Source: an uncultured Chryseolinea sp.
GTDB taxonomy: Bacteria; Bacteroidota; Bacteroidia; Cytophagales; Cyclobacteriaceae
Assembly (NCBI GenBank): GCA_946478915.1
Contig: CAMLER010000191.1
Coordinates: forward strand, 1 to 8,470
DNA length: 8,470 nucleotides
Reading direction: 5' to 3'
The first letter of the stretch is position 1. Each line of letters opens with the position of its first letter. Shown here piece after piece: positions 1 to 7,123 of the stretch. The notes under the pieces are model-generated. The model saw only the letters and a list, made by a program, of their open reading frames with translations. It searched no databases and was not told the origin of the DNA. A program made the translations under genes and the position numbers.

Positions 1-168
1 TGGCTGAATGGTAGGCTGAGAATAATTCCGGATAGGGGTCTCATTACCCGACCCCGTCCCCTGAAGGTCGCTGAAGTACACCAGATTACGCTGCGAACAC
101 GACGTACTTATGACTAGCGATATAAAGATGATCTGGAGTGGAAGCTTAAGGGTGTTCTTTTTTTTCAC
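1..168 (-). CDS. Polysaccharide export lipoprotein, Wza/BexD-like (5' part only, runs off left edge)
   Basis: This is the first 56 codons of a minus-strand gene cut by the window edge. The likely start is GTG at 166-168; the frame has a stop further upstream (232-234) and no ATG. The protein opens with a basic stretch (MKKKNTLK), a hydrophobic segment (residues about 9-22) and Cys at 24 in the context ISTSC, read as a lipoprotein signal. Then comes RNLVYFSDLQG and a Pro/Gln-rich stretch ending SQPTIQP. In Bacteroidota Wza/BexD-type export proteins the lipid-anchored Cys is typically followed by a K/R-LVYFxD motif, and then by the ..I.PGD start of the export domain, which would lie just outside the window. 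The family forms the outer-membrane channel for capsule or exopolysaccharide. The glycosyltransferase gene upstream on the same strand fits this. The identification rests on the N-terminus alone; the export and SLBB domains are not visible. Confidence 0.7.
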   Translation of the reverse strand, partial: MKKKNTLKLPLQIIFISLVISTSCSQRNLVYFSDLQGTGSGNETPIRNYSQPTIQP

Positions 169-258
169 AGTTTCAGTGTTTTTAAATAAAGTTAACCATT
201 TATCTCGTTCGTCAATCAAGTCTATCAGTACTCAAAATTCTATCATTCAAAGAGGCTA

Positions 259-266
259 CAAATCTA
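259..266 (-). promoter_or_regulatory. Possible -7 promoter box (TAGATTTG)
   Basis: Read on the minus strand this is TAGATTTG, an exact match to the Bacteroidota -7 consensus TAnnTTTG, about 90 bases before the GTG of the Wza-like gene. No TTTG -33 element sits at the usual spacing, and the box overlaps no coding region. It could give the export gene its own start of transcription in addition to read-through from the glycosyltransferase. A chance match is quite possible. Confidence 0.2.
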
Positions 267-280
267 GAAAATCCGCTCCA

Positions 281-1630
281 TTAACTCGCCTTCGAATCTG
301 GCAAACCTGGCAGATTAGGACCAAGCCGTGCTACTTTTCTGGCAGTCCGCCTGCTGAAATTAGGTGACTCGCCGTAAACAATTTTACCATTGCGAATGGT
401 CTCCTCGTAAGAACCCAATATTTTGTCGGTTGAGAGATATTCGACAGCGTACCTGCGCGCATTCTTTCTAATATGGCTATAATCAGCGCTTATCACTGCA
501 AGAATTGATTCCCTTAGGCTAGTGCTATTCTCTGTGTCCGCCAGCACACCAATATTATGCTCCTTTACTAAGGAAAATAGTCCTGAACCTTCGTTAGCTG
601 TAATAATGGCCAAGCCACCAACTGAGAGGATCGTTGTCAATTTTGAAGGCATCACCAAGTCCGTCGCTCCTGCTTTTTGGATCACGAGGTGCACGTCAGC
701 CAGGTTTAGAAAATTATTAAACTCCTCAAAGGGCTGCAATGGCATGAAATTCAAATTGTCAAGTTGCTTGCTGTCAGCCATGGCCTGCAGGTCCTTTTTG
801 TATGGCCCGGAGCCGCATATTATAAACTGCAAATTTTTGTAATCTCTCAATTCATCGGCAATGTTGATGATGGTATCTAAACCCTGCTTTTCACCAATGG
901 CGCCTGAGTACAAGACTATCTTGTCGGTTTCCTTGTAAGAATACTTTTTCTTTATCTCACTTTTATTCGAGATGGGATGAAATACATTTACATCAGTCCA
1001 GTTGGGGAACAGTACTACCTCCCTGTTTATCTTATGCTTCACCCTGGCCACCATGCTGGGCGATATCGTGCTGACGACGTCGCTTCTTTTTAATATGAAT
1101 TTTTCAATTTTCAAAAGTAGCTCTATCGCAGTACGTGACCGGATCATCTTTAAATCCTGTGCCGCCTCGATTTGCAGGTCCTGAATATGATACAGAAACT
1201 TTGAATTGCGAAACTTTCTAAACAACACGCCAAACAACCCAATCTGAAAAGATGGCGCAACCGCCATTACATAGTCAAACTTCTTTTGAAAAAGCAATTG
1301 CAGAACAGGGAAGCATGTGGAAAAAGAAAAGGAAAGATCCAATAAGACTCTTTTAAACCCCGAAGGTTTGCTGGGAACAAACTGGGGACACCTGATAACT
1401 CGAAGTTTGCCTCCCGAGTTCAGATCTTCCGTCTCTTCCACCGAGAACCAAAACCGTTTCTTATAATAGGGCTCCTGTACTTTCCAATAGGGATAATAGG
1501 GATAAGATGTAATTACAGTGCAATCATACCCCTGGCTCACAAGCCATGAGATCATTTCGCCGCTGTACTTACCAATTCCAGTTGGTTCAGGAGAAAAATT
1601 GTAACCTATTAATAAAAATCTCTTTTTCAT
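281..1630 (-). CDS. WcaI-family glycosyltransferase (GT4-like), exopolysaccharide synthesis
   Basis: This is a cytoplasmic or membrane-associated glycosyltransferase of 449 aa that would add a sugar from a nucleotide donor during capsule or exopolysaccharide assembly. The fold looks like GT-B. The N-terminal acceptor half has YNFSPEPTGIGKY (residues 10-22) and HIQDLQIEAA (148-157), both typical of the colanic-acid WcaI group. The donor half starts near 236 (KIVLYSGAIGEKQGLDTI), with FPNW at 208-211, ICGSGPY at 271-277 and MPSKLTTILSVGG at 327-339. The last segment occupies the place of the classical GT4 EX7E motif, as is usual in WcaI relatives. I chose ATG at 1628-1630, which gives MKKRFLLIGY; a GTG five codons upstream (1645) is also in frame but adds a poor N-terminus. 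The C-terminal tail from about 415 (rich in Arg, Pro and Ser) extends past the donor domain. The Wza-like gene lies 112 bases downstream. Acceptor and sugar cannot be read from the sequence. Confidence 0.92.
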   Translation of the reverse strand: MKKRFLLIGYNFSPEPTGIGKYSGEMISWLVSQGYDCTVITSYPYYPYWKVQEPYYKKRFWFSVEETEDLNSGGKLRVIRCPQFVPSKPSGFKRVLLDLSFSFSTCFPVLQLLFQKKFDYVMAVAPSFQIGLFGVLFRKFRNSKFLYHIQDLQIEAAQDLKMIRSRTAIELLLKIEKFILKRSDVVSTISPSMVARVKHKINREVVLFPNWTDVNVFHPISNKSEIKKKYSYKETDKIVLYSGAIGEKQGLDTIINIADELRDYKNLQFIICGSGPYKKDLQAMADSKQLDNLNFMPLQPFEEFNNFLNLADVHLVIQKAGATDLVMPSKLTTILSVGGLAIITANEGSGLFSLVKEHNIGVLADTENSTSLRESILAVISADYSHIRKNARRYAVEYLSTDKILGSYEETIRNGKIVYGESPNFSRRTARKVARLGPNLPGLPDSKAS

Positions 1631-1729
1631 ACAATGTTTATGCACCGTCTGACAAGAAACGCACGATTCATTGCCAAAATTTTATAACGCTCATTTCTTT
1701 GTCTTACCCATGAGCCTCAATCAAATCAA

Positions 1730-1746
1730 TTAAAGTTAAACTTTAA
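1730..1746. promoter_or_regulatory. 17-base palindrome TTAAAGTTAAACTTTAA
   Basis: Both arms of eight bases (TTAAAGTT / AACTTTAA) are exactly complementary around a single central base. It lies 100 bases upstream of the glycosyltransferase ATG. Such an odd-centred, AT-rich palindrome could be an operator for a dimeric regulator. As an RNA it would have too small a loop for a stable hairpin, and no T-run follows, so a terminator is unlikely. AT-rich sequence makes chance palindromes more common. Confidence 0.3.
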
Positions 1747-2193
1747 TAGGCCAGAAATAAAGTCTATCGAGCCCACTCCCTTACATTTGCTCCTAATAAG
1801 CGCTAAAAATCATTTTACTGCGACAAACAAACAATCGACATCCGTATCTTACGCTGAATAAAGGCCCTAAATAACGGCGCCCACGTTACTTCTTCAATGA
1901 CTTCTGTTTTGAATCCCCGATGATATTGCTCATGAGATATAACTCGTCTTGCTGTAAGAGGTTCTCAAAAACTCTTCATTTGCACCGACTAAAACAAAGG
2001 TGTATCCGCAAATCAAACTTTGCCGGCCATGCAAACGATGTAAATTGGTAACCAGTAAATTCCAAAAAATTCTTTCAAAAGTTTTTATCCTCTTTAAAAT
2101 TTTCGCCTGAAAATTTGATAAGAAAAACGAAAGATTTCTGAATTGCTTTGCCATCTGTTTAATCAAGCTTTTATCTGTAAATAAGGTGCTTTA

Positions 2194-2209
2194 TCGAAAG
2201 CTCTTTCGA
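2194..2209. promoter_or_regulatory. 16-base palindrome TCGAAAG-CT-CTTTCGA
   Basis: Seven-base arms, TCGAAAG and CTTTCGA, are exactly complementary around a two-base centre. The site is about 260 bases upstream of the PorP/SprF start codon and outside any credible gene. It resembles an operator for a dimeric DNA-binding protein more than a terminator, because the loop is too short and no T-run follows. A function is inferred from symmetry only. Confidence 0.3.
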
Positions 2210-2467
2210 ACAGAGACTTACTCCCTGCATCTTTAAAGCATCTTTTAATATCATTTGAGAGAGAGAAATGCTCGAAGGGCCACCACTCTTTCAAACGACT
2301 ATAGACTGGCTCATCTTACTATCCAATTTTTTCATCAAATTTTTAGTATGCCATCCTGCGGTTTCGGGAGTATTAATAAATCGGAGATGAAGTGTAAAAT
2401 AAGTTTTGTGCCGCGTATTGCTGCTGCAAATCTCATCGGTTGCAGTCCGCCAATACAATAATTTTTT

Positions 2468-3874
2468 ATGAGTATGAGAAAAAAACTATTCACATCCGCA
2501 GTTATAATTCTAGGGCTTGTCAACCTCTTGGCGGCACAGACGCCAGGTCATCGACCGTACAGGCAATTTCTTTCGAATCCATATTTGTTCAACCCCGCAT
2601 TTGTCGGCATAAACAATCAGACTGAACTTAACCTCGCTTATCGACAGCAGTGGATTAACTTTAAAGATGCTCCGGTAATCACGGGACTGAATCTCCAGAT
2701 TCCAACGAACAAGCGAGTAGCATTAGGTTTTAATTTAAGCACAGACAAGCAAGTACTGCTTCGCAATTCAAACTTTATGGCAACGTTTGGATACATTATT
2801 CCTATCAGTGAAAAACAAACGCTGCGATTCGGAATATCTGGCGGTGCCGGAATGAATTCTCTTGACCTTAACGCAGAAGAGCTCAACACGAATGATCCAG
2901 CGATCATCAATGCGTCGAACAATAACTTCTACGTCGACGGGAATGTTGGTGTCGTATATGCACACTCTGGTTTTAAATTCGGATTTGCATTCACTGAACT
3001 TTTCAGCTCTAACTCATTTAATCACGATTCTTTTAACAAGTTTGCTTTTTCCAATTTAAAAAACCGCCTCTATTCGGTGAGCTATCGCTTCAACGTGGGC
3101 ATCATGCAAAACTTCGCTGTTGAACCATACTTACTGTATCGTCAGAGCGCCGATGGTCTGCAGGATGCGTGGGAAGCAGCGTCAATGATATACTATAAAA
3201 ACAAAGTATGGACCGGAGCTGGCTATAATCAAAACAATGGACTGGCGCTCTTCTTTGGGCTGAACCTTAAAGACAAGTTAAAAATGAGCTATGGCTATGA
3301 ATTTCCTCCGTTCAAATCGGGCGTTACAGCCACCAGTGCACATGAACTACATCTGACCGTTACTTTTGGCAAAAAGAAATCATCAACATTTGTAAACAAG
3401 GCAAAACCGGCCACACCAGTGGCGGCTAAACCTGCCAACGATGTTGAGGAATCATCTGAGATGGAAAATGAAGAAATCGTTGACGGGAAGACGTCGGACT
3501 ACGCAGCGACTGAAAAGAACGCGCCGAACACATCCGAACCTTCAAATAATAATCCAGAAAATGTAAAAGTTAAGAAGGAAGACGTGCCTGCAGAAGTAGC
3601 AAAAGCGCCGGCAGGAAAGCCCGCAAAATCATTCACAATTGCAAAAGGTCACTACGTGGTTGTAGGAGTCTTCAGCATGATGGACCACTCGACGAAGTTT
3701 ACCAAACAACTATTAAGAGAAGGGTATGAAGTGAATGTTGCACTGAATCCCAAAAACAAATTCTACTACGTGTACATTTTCTCAAGCTACGATCTTGAAG
3801 AAGCTCGCAAAGCGCGAAATCAATACAGGTGGAAGAATCTGTTCAAGGAAGCATGGGTATTCACAATGGAATAG
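2468..3874 (+). CDS. T9SS membrane protein of the PorP/SprF family with C-terminal SPOR-like domain
   Basis: The gene encodes a 468-aa outer-membrane protein. A signal peptide covers residues 1-23 (basic start, hydrophobic core, cleavage before Gln24). Residues about 25-304 form the PorP/SprF region, with the family's typical start (FLSNPYLFNPAFVG, then YRQQWINF) and repeated Gly/aromatic beta strands ending HELHLTVTFGKKK (292-304). Family members are outer-membrane partners of T9SS-secreted or gliding adhesins. A low-complexity Lys/Glu/Pro/Ala/Asn linker (about 305-390) follows. It leads into a SPOR-like domain (about 395-468: YVVVGVFS, an amphipathic helix, FYYVYIFSSYDLEEARKA) expected to bind peptidoglycan. 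Usual PorP/SprF proteins are about 300-340 aa, so the tail is extra. ATG at 2468 is used; ATG at 2474 (MRKKLF) is equally good. The gene stands alone on its strand. Its stop lies two bases from the stop of the convergent LRR gene. No T9SS cargo gene is adjacent. Confidence 0.92.
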   Translation: MSMRKKLFTSAVIILGLVNLLAAQTPGHRPYRQFLSNPYLFNPAFVGINNQTELNLAYRQQWINFKDAPVITGLNLQIPTNKRVALGFNLSTDKQVLLRNSNFMATFGYIIPISEKQTLRFGISGGAGMNSLDLNAEELNTNDPAIINASNNNFYVDGNVGVVYAHSGFKFGFAFTELFSSNSFNHDSFNKFAFSNLKNRLYSVSYRFNVGIMQNFAVEPYLLYRQSADGLQDAWEAASMIYYKNKVWTGAGYNQNNGLALFFGLNLKDKLKMSYGYEFPPFKSGVTATSAHELHLTVTFGKKKSSTFVNKAKPATPVAAKPANDVEESSEMENEEIVDGKTSDYAATEKNAPNTSEPSNNNPENVKVKKEDVPAEVAKAPAGKPAKSFTIAKGHYVVVGVFSMMDHSTKFTKQLLREGYEVNVALNPKNKFYYVYIFSSYDLEEARKARNQYRWKNLFKEAWVFTME

Positions 3875-3876
3875 CT

Positions 3877-6315
3877 TCAACGATAATAGATTACGTTGCA
3901 ACCCGGAACCTTGCTCTTAAACTTTTCAACTTCCTTTGCAGATACCCTGGTGTTGTAACACTTGAGTGTCTCCAAGGGAAGTCCGAATAACGGCTCTAGT
4001 TTTTTCACATTTGTATTTGAACAATCGAGGCTGGTTAAAGACAGATTCTCCAAAGGAGACAAATTGCTGACCTGAGTTCCGGAGCAATTTAATTCGGCTA
4101 GCGCTTCCACAACACTCAAAGGCCTGAGATCTTCAACGGCTGTATTTGAAATATCAAGGTACTGCAGGCCAAGCAGTTCAACCAAGGGTGTAAGATCACG
4201 AATAGGACTATTCGATGCTCTCAGGTGCTTCAATGATTTTATTTTTGATAAAGGTGTCAAGTCGTTGACGGCCGTACCCGAGAAATTTAACTCCCCTATT
4301 CTTACGAACTGGTTCATTACAGAGAGATCATCAACTGGCAGATCCTGAAACTTCACCGTTTCGAGTTGAGTAAGACGATGAAGTTCTTCTTTTGTTGGGC
4401 TTTCCGAAAGCTTTACCTGCTTGCCAAAGACGTCCTTCCAGTTACCAGAAAGATCGCTCCACCATGTTTTCAATGAATCTGTTTTATAAACAACCAGGCA
4501 CTCTGGATTTCGACCGAGAAACTCGCGAACGTGAGTGTCATTGACCGCAGTTCCGTCGGCATAAATTGACTTGAGCGATCGTATTCCAGACAGCGCATCA
4601 AGGTTCTCAATTTGACTATTGTCGGCTTTCAAGACTGTGAGATTGGTAAATCGTCTCACTACGCTCATATCGGTCACAGCCGTATTGCTGATATCCAGGG
4701 TTCGAATAAGTTTATGCTCCTGTAATGGCAGCAAACTCTTGATTTGTGTACCGCGTACAATCAGCGACTGAAGTTTTTGCAATCTCTCGAGAGCGTCGAT
4801 TTCATTCACAAGGGTATTTTCAGAAACATTTATAGAATCCAGATTAGTGATTTTTGCCAATTCCTCGTTGGTGGGAAATTCACCAGTCTTTGCTGCGTCT
4901 CGCAAAACTTTTTGCCAGGTACCCGGTAAGGAATTCCACCAACCCTTCAAGTCTTTTGAGTCATAGATAACCAATACTCCTTTTCTCGATGCCATGAATG
5001 CGTCGGCCATAGCACGATTAACCTTTGTTTGATCACAATAGATTCTCTCTATATGCGGTAACTCCTGCAAAGCATTCAGATCTGTGATCAAAGTATTATT
5101 AGCATGCAATATTTTGAGATTCCCTAATTCAGATAGCGGTTGGATGAAGGAAACCTTCGTGCTATCTAGATTTAGTACTGCCAGGTTTTTTAACCCGCGA
5201 AGCGGTGCGACATTTTCGACCTGAGTTCGCGAAAGGTTCAGATCGGTCAGGTTTGTTAGTGAATCAATAGGCGAAAGGTTGTCGATATCAGTTCCTTCGA
5301 CGGACAAATTTTTCAACGAGAGCAGATTACTAAGAACATCATAATCTGATACAGGTGTCTCACTGATATCAAGCTGCTCCAATTTTGTCATTCGTTCAAG
5401 TACCGAAATATCGGAAACCGGAGTGTGGTTAAATTTCAACCGGGTCAACTTATCAGAATATTTTAGTGCAGATATATCATCCAATTGCGTGCTGGAAAAA
5501 TCAAGTTCTATAAGTTCGGTTAGATTTCTGATGGGTGCTAAATCAGAAATATTTGTTCGGGACAAATTAAGAATGCGCAAGCTCGACAACTGCGTCAGTG
5601 GTTCGATGTCAGTGATATATTGATTACCGCTCAGATCAAGCGACTCTATTGAAGAAATATTTTTTATGGCGGCGAGATCAACGCTGTCGGTTATGTTTAG
5701 TCTCCGTTGAAATATAGATTGCCATTCGAATGAAAGTGATTTCCACCAATTTTGCAGTGCACCCTTTTCGTCAAATTCATTAGTGTAGATGCTGACGATC
5801 TTCAGATCCTGATCTTTCGGGTCGAAATTAATTTCGATGTATCTCGGAATTGTGTTGTTGACCAGCTTCCCCTCAACCGTCGTTCCCTGCATGTTCCGAA
5901 GCAATGAAACTTTGTAAAAAAGACGATCATTAGCGTTTACTTTTCCCTGGATATCTTTAATAGTAAACTCAAATTTCAGGTCATCATAAAAAAAATCGAC
6001 ATCCTTCAAATAAGCCTGAACGTCTTTGTTTGTTATGACGTTGCGTTTTTCCACCAGGTCGTCTTCAATCTGTACTTTCGAATCGCGAAAAATCTTCGTA
6101 TAACTTTCGGTGATTAGAACGTCTTTATCTCTGGCAGAAGTTACACCGCTACCCACCGTATTCAACACATATTCAAGAAAGGCAACCATGTCACGAACTT
6201 TCTGCTCGTGCTTTTTTGTGTCAGCCTTTGCCTCCTGAGCCGATGCAATAGTGGGGCATAGAAACACAAAAAGAAGCAGTGTGATCCACCATTTATTTAG
6301 TCTCATAATAGACAT
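3877..6315 (-). CDS. Secreted leucine-rich-repeat protein with three repeat modules
   Basis: This 812-aa protein is the last product of the four-gene operon. A signal peptide is clear (MRLNKWW, hydrophobic core, IASA before Gln27), so the mature protein is periplasmic or surface-exposed. Residues about 31-180 form a small domain resembling the 192-aa protein of the same operon. Then come three arrays of internalin-like 22-residue leucine-rich repeats (pattern LxxLxxLdlSxTxVsDlsPL): about 223-430, 491-590 and 650-790. Each array is preceded by a WWxxLxxxWxxxF/V motif (Trp190/191, 459/460, 618/619) and closed by a V-x-x-F...V-I-Y cap. No T9SS sorting domain or transmembrane anchor is visible at the C-terminus. 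Such repeats usually bind proteins; the partner is unknown. ATG at 6315 overlaps the upstream gene by 23 bases, and ATG at 6306 (MRLNKWW) by 14; the latter gives the tidier signal peptide. Confidence 0.92.
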   Translation of the reverse strand: MSIMRLNKWWITLLLFVFLCPTIASAQEAKADTKKHEQKVRDMVAFLEYVLNTVGSGVTSARDKDVLITESYTKIFRDSKVQIEDDLVEKRNVITNKDVQAYLKDVDFFYDDLKFEFTIKDIQGKVNANDRLFYKVSLLRNMQGTTVEGKLVNNTIPRYIEINFDPKDQDLKIVSIYTNEFDEKGALQNWWKSLSFEWQSIFQRRLNITDSVDLAAIKNISSIESLDLSGNQYITDIEPLTQLSSLRILNLSRTNISDLAPIRNLTELIELDFSSTQLDDISALKYSDKLTRLKFNHTPVSDISVLERMTKLEQLDISETPVSDYDVLSNLLSLKNLSVEGTDIDNLSPIDSLTNLTDLNLSRTQVENVAPLRGLKNLAVLNLDSTKVSFIQPLSELGNLKILHANNTLITDLNALQELPHIERIYCDQTKVNRAMADAFMASRKGVLVIYDSKDLKGWWNSLPGTWQKVLRDAAKTGEFPTNEELAKITNLDSINVSENTLVNEIDALERLQKLQSLIVRGTQIKSLLPLQEHKLIRTLDISNTAVTDMSVVRRFTNLTVLKADNSQIENLDALSGIRSLKSIYADGTAVNDTHVREFLGRNPECLVVYKTDSLKTWWSDLSGNWKDVFGKQVKLSESPTKEELHRLTQLETVKFQDLPVDDLSVMNQFVRIGELNFSGTAVNDLTPLSKIKSLKHLRASNSPIRDLTPLVELLGLQYLDISNTAVEDLRPLSVVEALAELNCSGTQVSNLSPLENLSLTSLDCSNTNVKKLEPLFGLPLETLKCYNTRVSAKEVEKFKSKVPGCNVIYYR
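3880..5757 (-). repeat. Threefold module repeat within the LRR gene
   Basis: The coding sequence contains three diverged copies of one protein module, in protein order at about 5757-4960, 4950-4480 and 4473-3880. Each starts with L-x-x-W-W-x-x-L-x-x-x-W-x-x-x-F/V, continues with a linker ending in a first repeat, carries 5-9 leucine-rich repeats, and ends with a cap (DAFMASRKGVLVIY, REFLGRNPECLVVY, EKFKSKVPGCNVIY). The copies differ too much for recent duplication. Repeat number also varies between modules: the first is longest, the second shortest. The likely origin is duplication of a complete capped LRR unit. Confidence 0.75.
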
Positions 6316-7123
6316 ACTTTCTCAGAAGATTCCTTTCAGATTCATTTTTTACACTGACAAGATTGGAAATCAGCCAACCTGTATTATACCCCGGCCTGTT
6401 GAATTGAGAGACTTCGAAATACCACCCATTGATCTGAAAGAAGTGAAATTTAACTTCGTTCACTGTCTTGAATTTCAGGTTACCTTTTTTCACCTCATAC
6501 AAAAATAGGGATAGGTAATCCGGAACAAATTTCTTAACGGCAAACTGGCTAACGCTATCGGGGTTGCTAAATGCTTTTCTAAGATTCATGAAATCCAGCT
6601 CATGGCTAAGCGGGTGAAGGAACTTGCCGACCTTGACTGTATCTCTGTCAAAATACGTTTTAAATAGTTCGGCGTATACCTTTCCAATTACCCAACGGGT
6701 ACCCAAATGGTGTTTTTCGAGTTCCATAAAAAGTGTGATCGGAACATCTTTTCCGTTCATGATAAAAGTAGTATGGACTTCCGAAAACCAATTCCCTCCA
6801 TGGAAGTTTAGTATCCCGGGATTGTCTTTATTAAGTACATCTTTGGCAAACTGAACTTTCAGATCCGATGATATGCCGGCGTTGCTGGCATCAAATAAGA
6901 TTCCGATGTACTTACGCCTTAACCTCTCACTACGGTATTGCCGATCCTTGGGATAATAGCGTTCGCCTTTCTCGTCTTCCTCTCCATTAAATCTCCGGAA
7001 GAATTGATTAACCTGCTTATTCTGCGCGTAAAGTTTACTCTCATCGTCCATTTCATCCACAAGCTGCGCTTGTAATGATTGGCACATTATTATTAAAAAA
7101 AGAAATGAGAAACTAAACTTCAT
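6293..7123 (-). CDS. Conserved secreted protein of unknown function (276 aa)
   Basis: I do not recognise a named family. A signal peptide covers residues 1-19 (MKFSFSFLFLIIM.., LQA before Gln20), so the product is exported, with no further membrane segment. The mature part is rich in charged and aromatic residues. Notable stretches are FFRRFNGEED (41-50), a beta-rich segment around GGNWFSEVHTTF (109-120) ending in RWVIGKVY (143-150), FLHPLSHELDFMNL (168-181), and a second beta-rich segment FFQINGWYFEVSQFNRPGY (228-246) closing with TGWLISNL. The two beta-rich halves may be related NTF2-like folds, which is a guess from pattern. Its ATG shares the ATGA of the preceding gene's stop, and its 3' end overlaps the LRR gene, so it is very probably co-translated with both. 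No catalytic motif is evident. Confidence 0.87.
   Translation of the reverse strand: MKFSFSFLFLIIMCQSLQAQLVDEMDDESKLYAQNKQVNQFFRRFNGEEDEKGERYYPKDRQYRSERLRRKYIGILFDASNAGISSDLKVQFAKDVLNKDNPGILNFHGGNWFSEVHTTFIMNGKDVPITLFMELEKHHLGTRWVIGKVYAELFKTYFDRDTVKVGKFLHPLSHELDFMNLRKAFSNPDSVSQFAVKKFVPDYLSLFLYEVKKGNLKFKTVNEVKFHFFQINGWYFEVSQFNRPGYNTGWLISNLVSVKNESERNLLRKYVYYETK

Larger units (their letters stand above)
1631..2467. other. Long divergent intergenic region, no convincing gene
   Basis: About 840 bases separate the minus-strand glycosyltransferase from the plus-strand PorP/SprF gene. Short open frames exist (1930-2166 minus, 78 codons; 2255-2461 plus, 68 codons), but neither shows a domain, signal peptide or protein-like composition that persuades me. 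The region should contain promoters for both flanking genes. Near-matches to the -7 pattern TAnnTTTG are AAATTTTG on the minus strand (1675-1682, 45 bases before the glycosyltransferase ATG) and AAGTTTTG on the plus strand (2401-2408, about 60 bases before the PorP/SprF ATG). Each has one mismatch and no -33 partner. An exact plus-strand match, TACATTTG, lies at 1782-1789, far from any gene start. Two palindromes are listed separately. I see no tRNA, rRNA, insertion sequence or CRISPR repeat. Confidence 0.6.

Noticed and set aside
110..367. Plus-strand open frame of 85 codons at the left edge
   Set aside because: It is antisense to the Wza-like start and to the glycosyltransferase 3' end, both much better supported, and its protein shows no family features.
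1930..2166. Minus-strand 78-codon open frame in the intergenic region
   Set aside because: No signal peptide, domain or recognisable motif, no promoter match and an ordinary AT-rich composition. It cannot be excluded as a small gene, but nothing supports it.
2194..2209. Palindrome as a transcription terminator
   Set aside because: The loop is only two bases and no T-run follows on either strand; both neighbouring genes point away from it, so none is needed.
2255..2461. Plus-strand 68-codon open frame ending six bases before the PorP/SprF gene
   Set aside because: The position would suit an operon partner, but the protein sequence is not family-like, and an overlapping frame (from ATG at 2268, 42 codons) is equally open.
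3877..4000. T9SS C-terminal sorting domain on the LRR protein
   Set aside because: The C-terminus is an LRR closing cap (PGCNVIYYR) and lacks the Ig-like sorting pattern, so T9SS export is not supported despite the neighbouring PorP/SprF gene.
4200..5700. Periodic similar segments as possible CRISPR or tandem DNA repeats
   Set aside because: The roughly 66-base periodicity comes from 22-residue leucine-rich repeats; DNA copies are diverged and there are no unique spacers between identical repeats.
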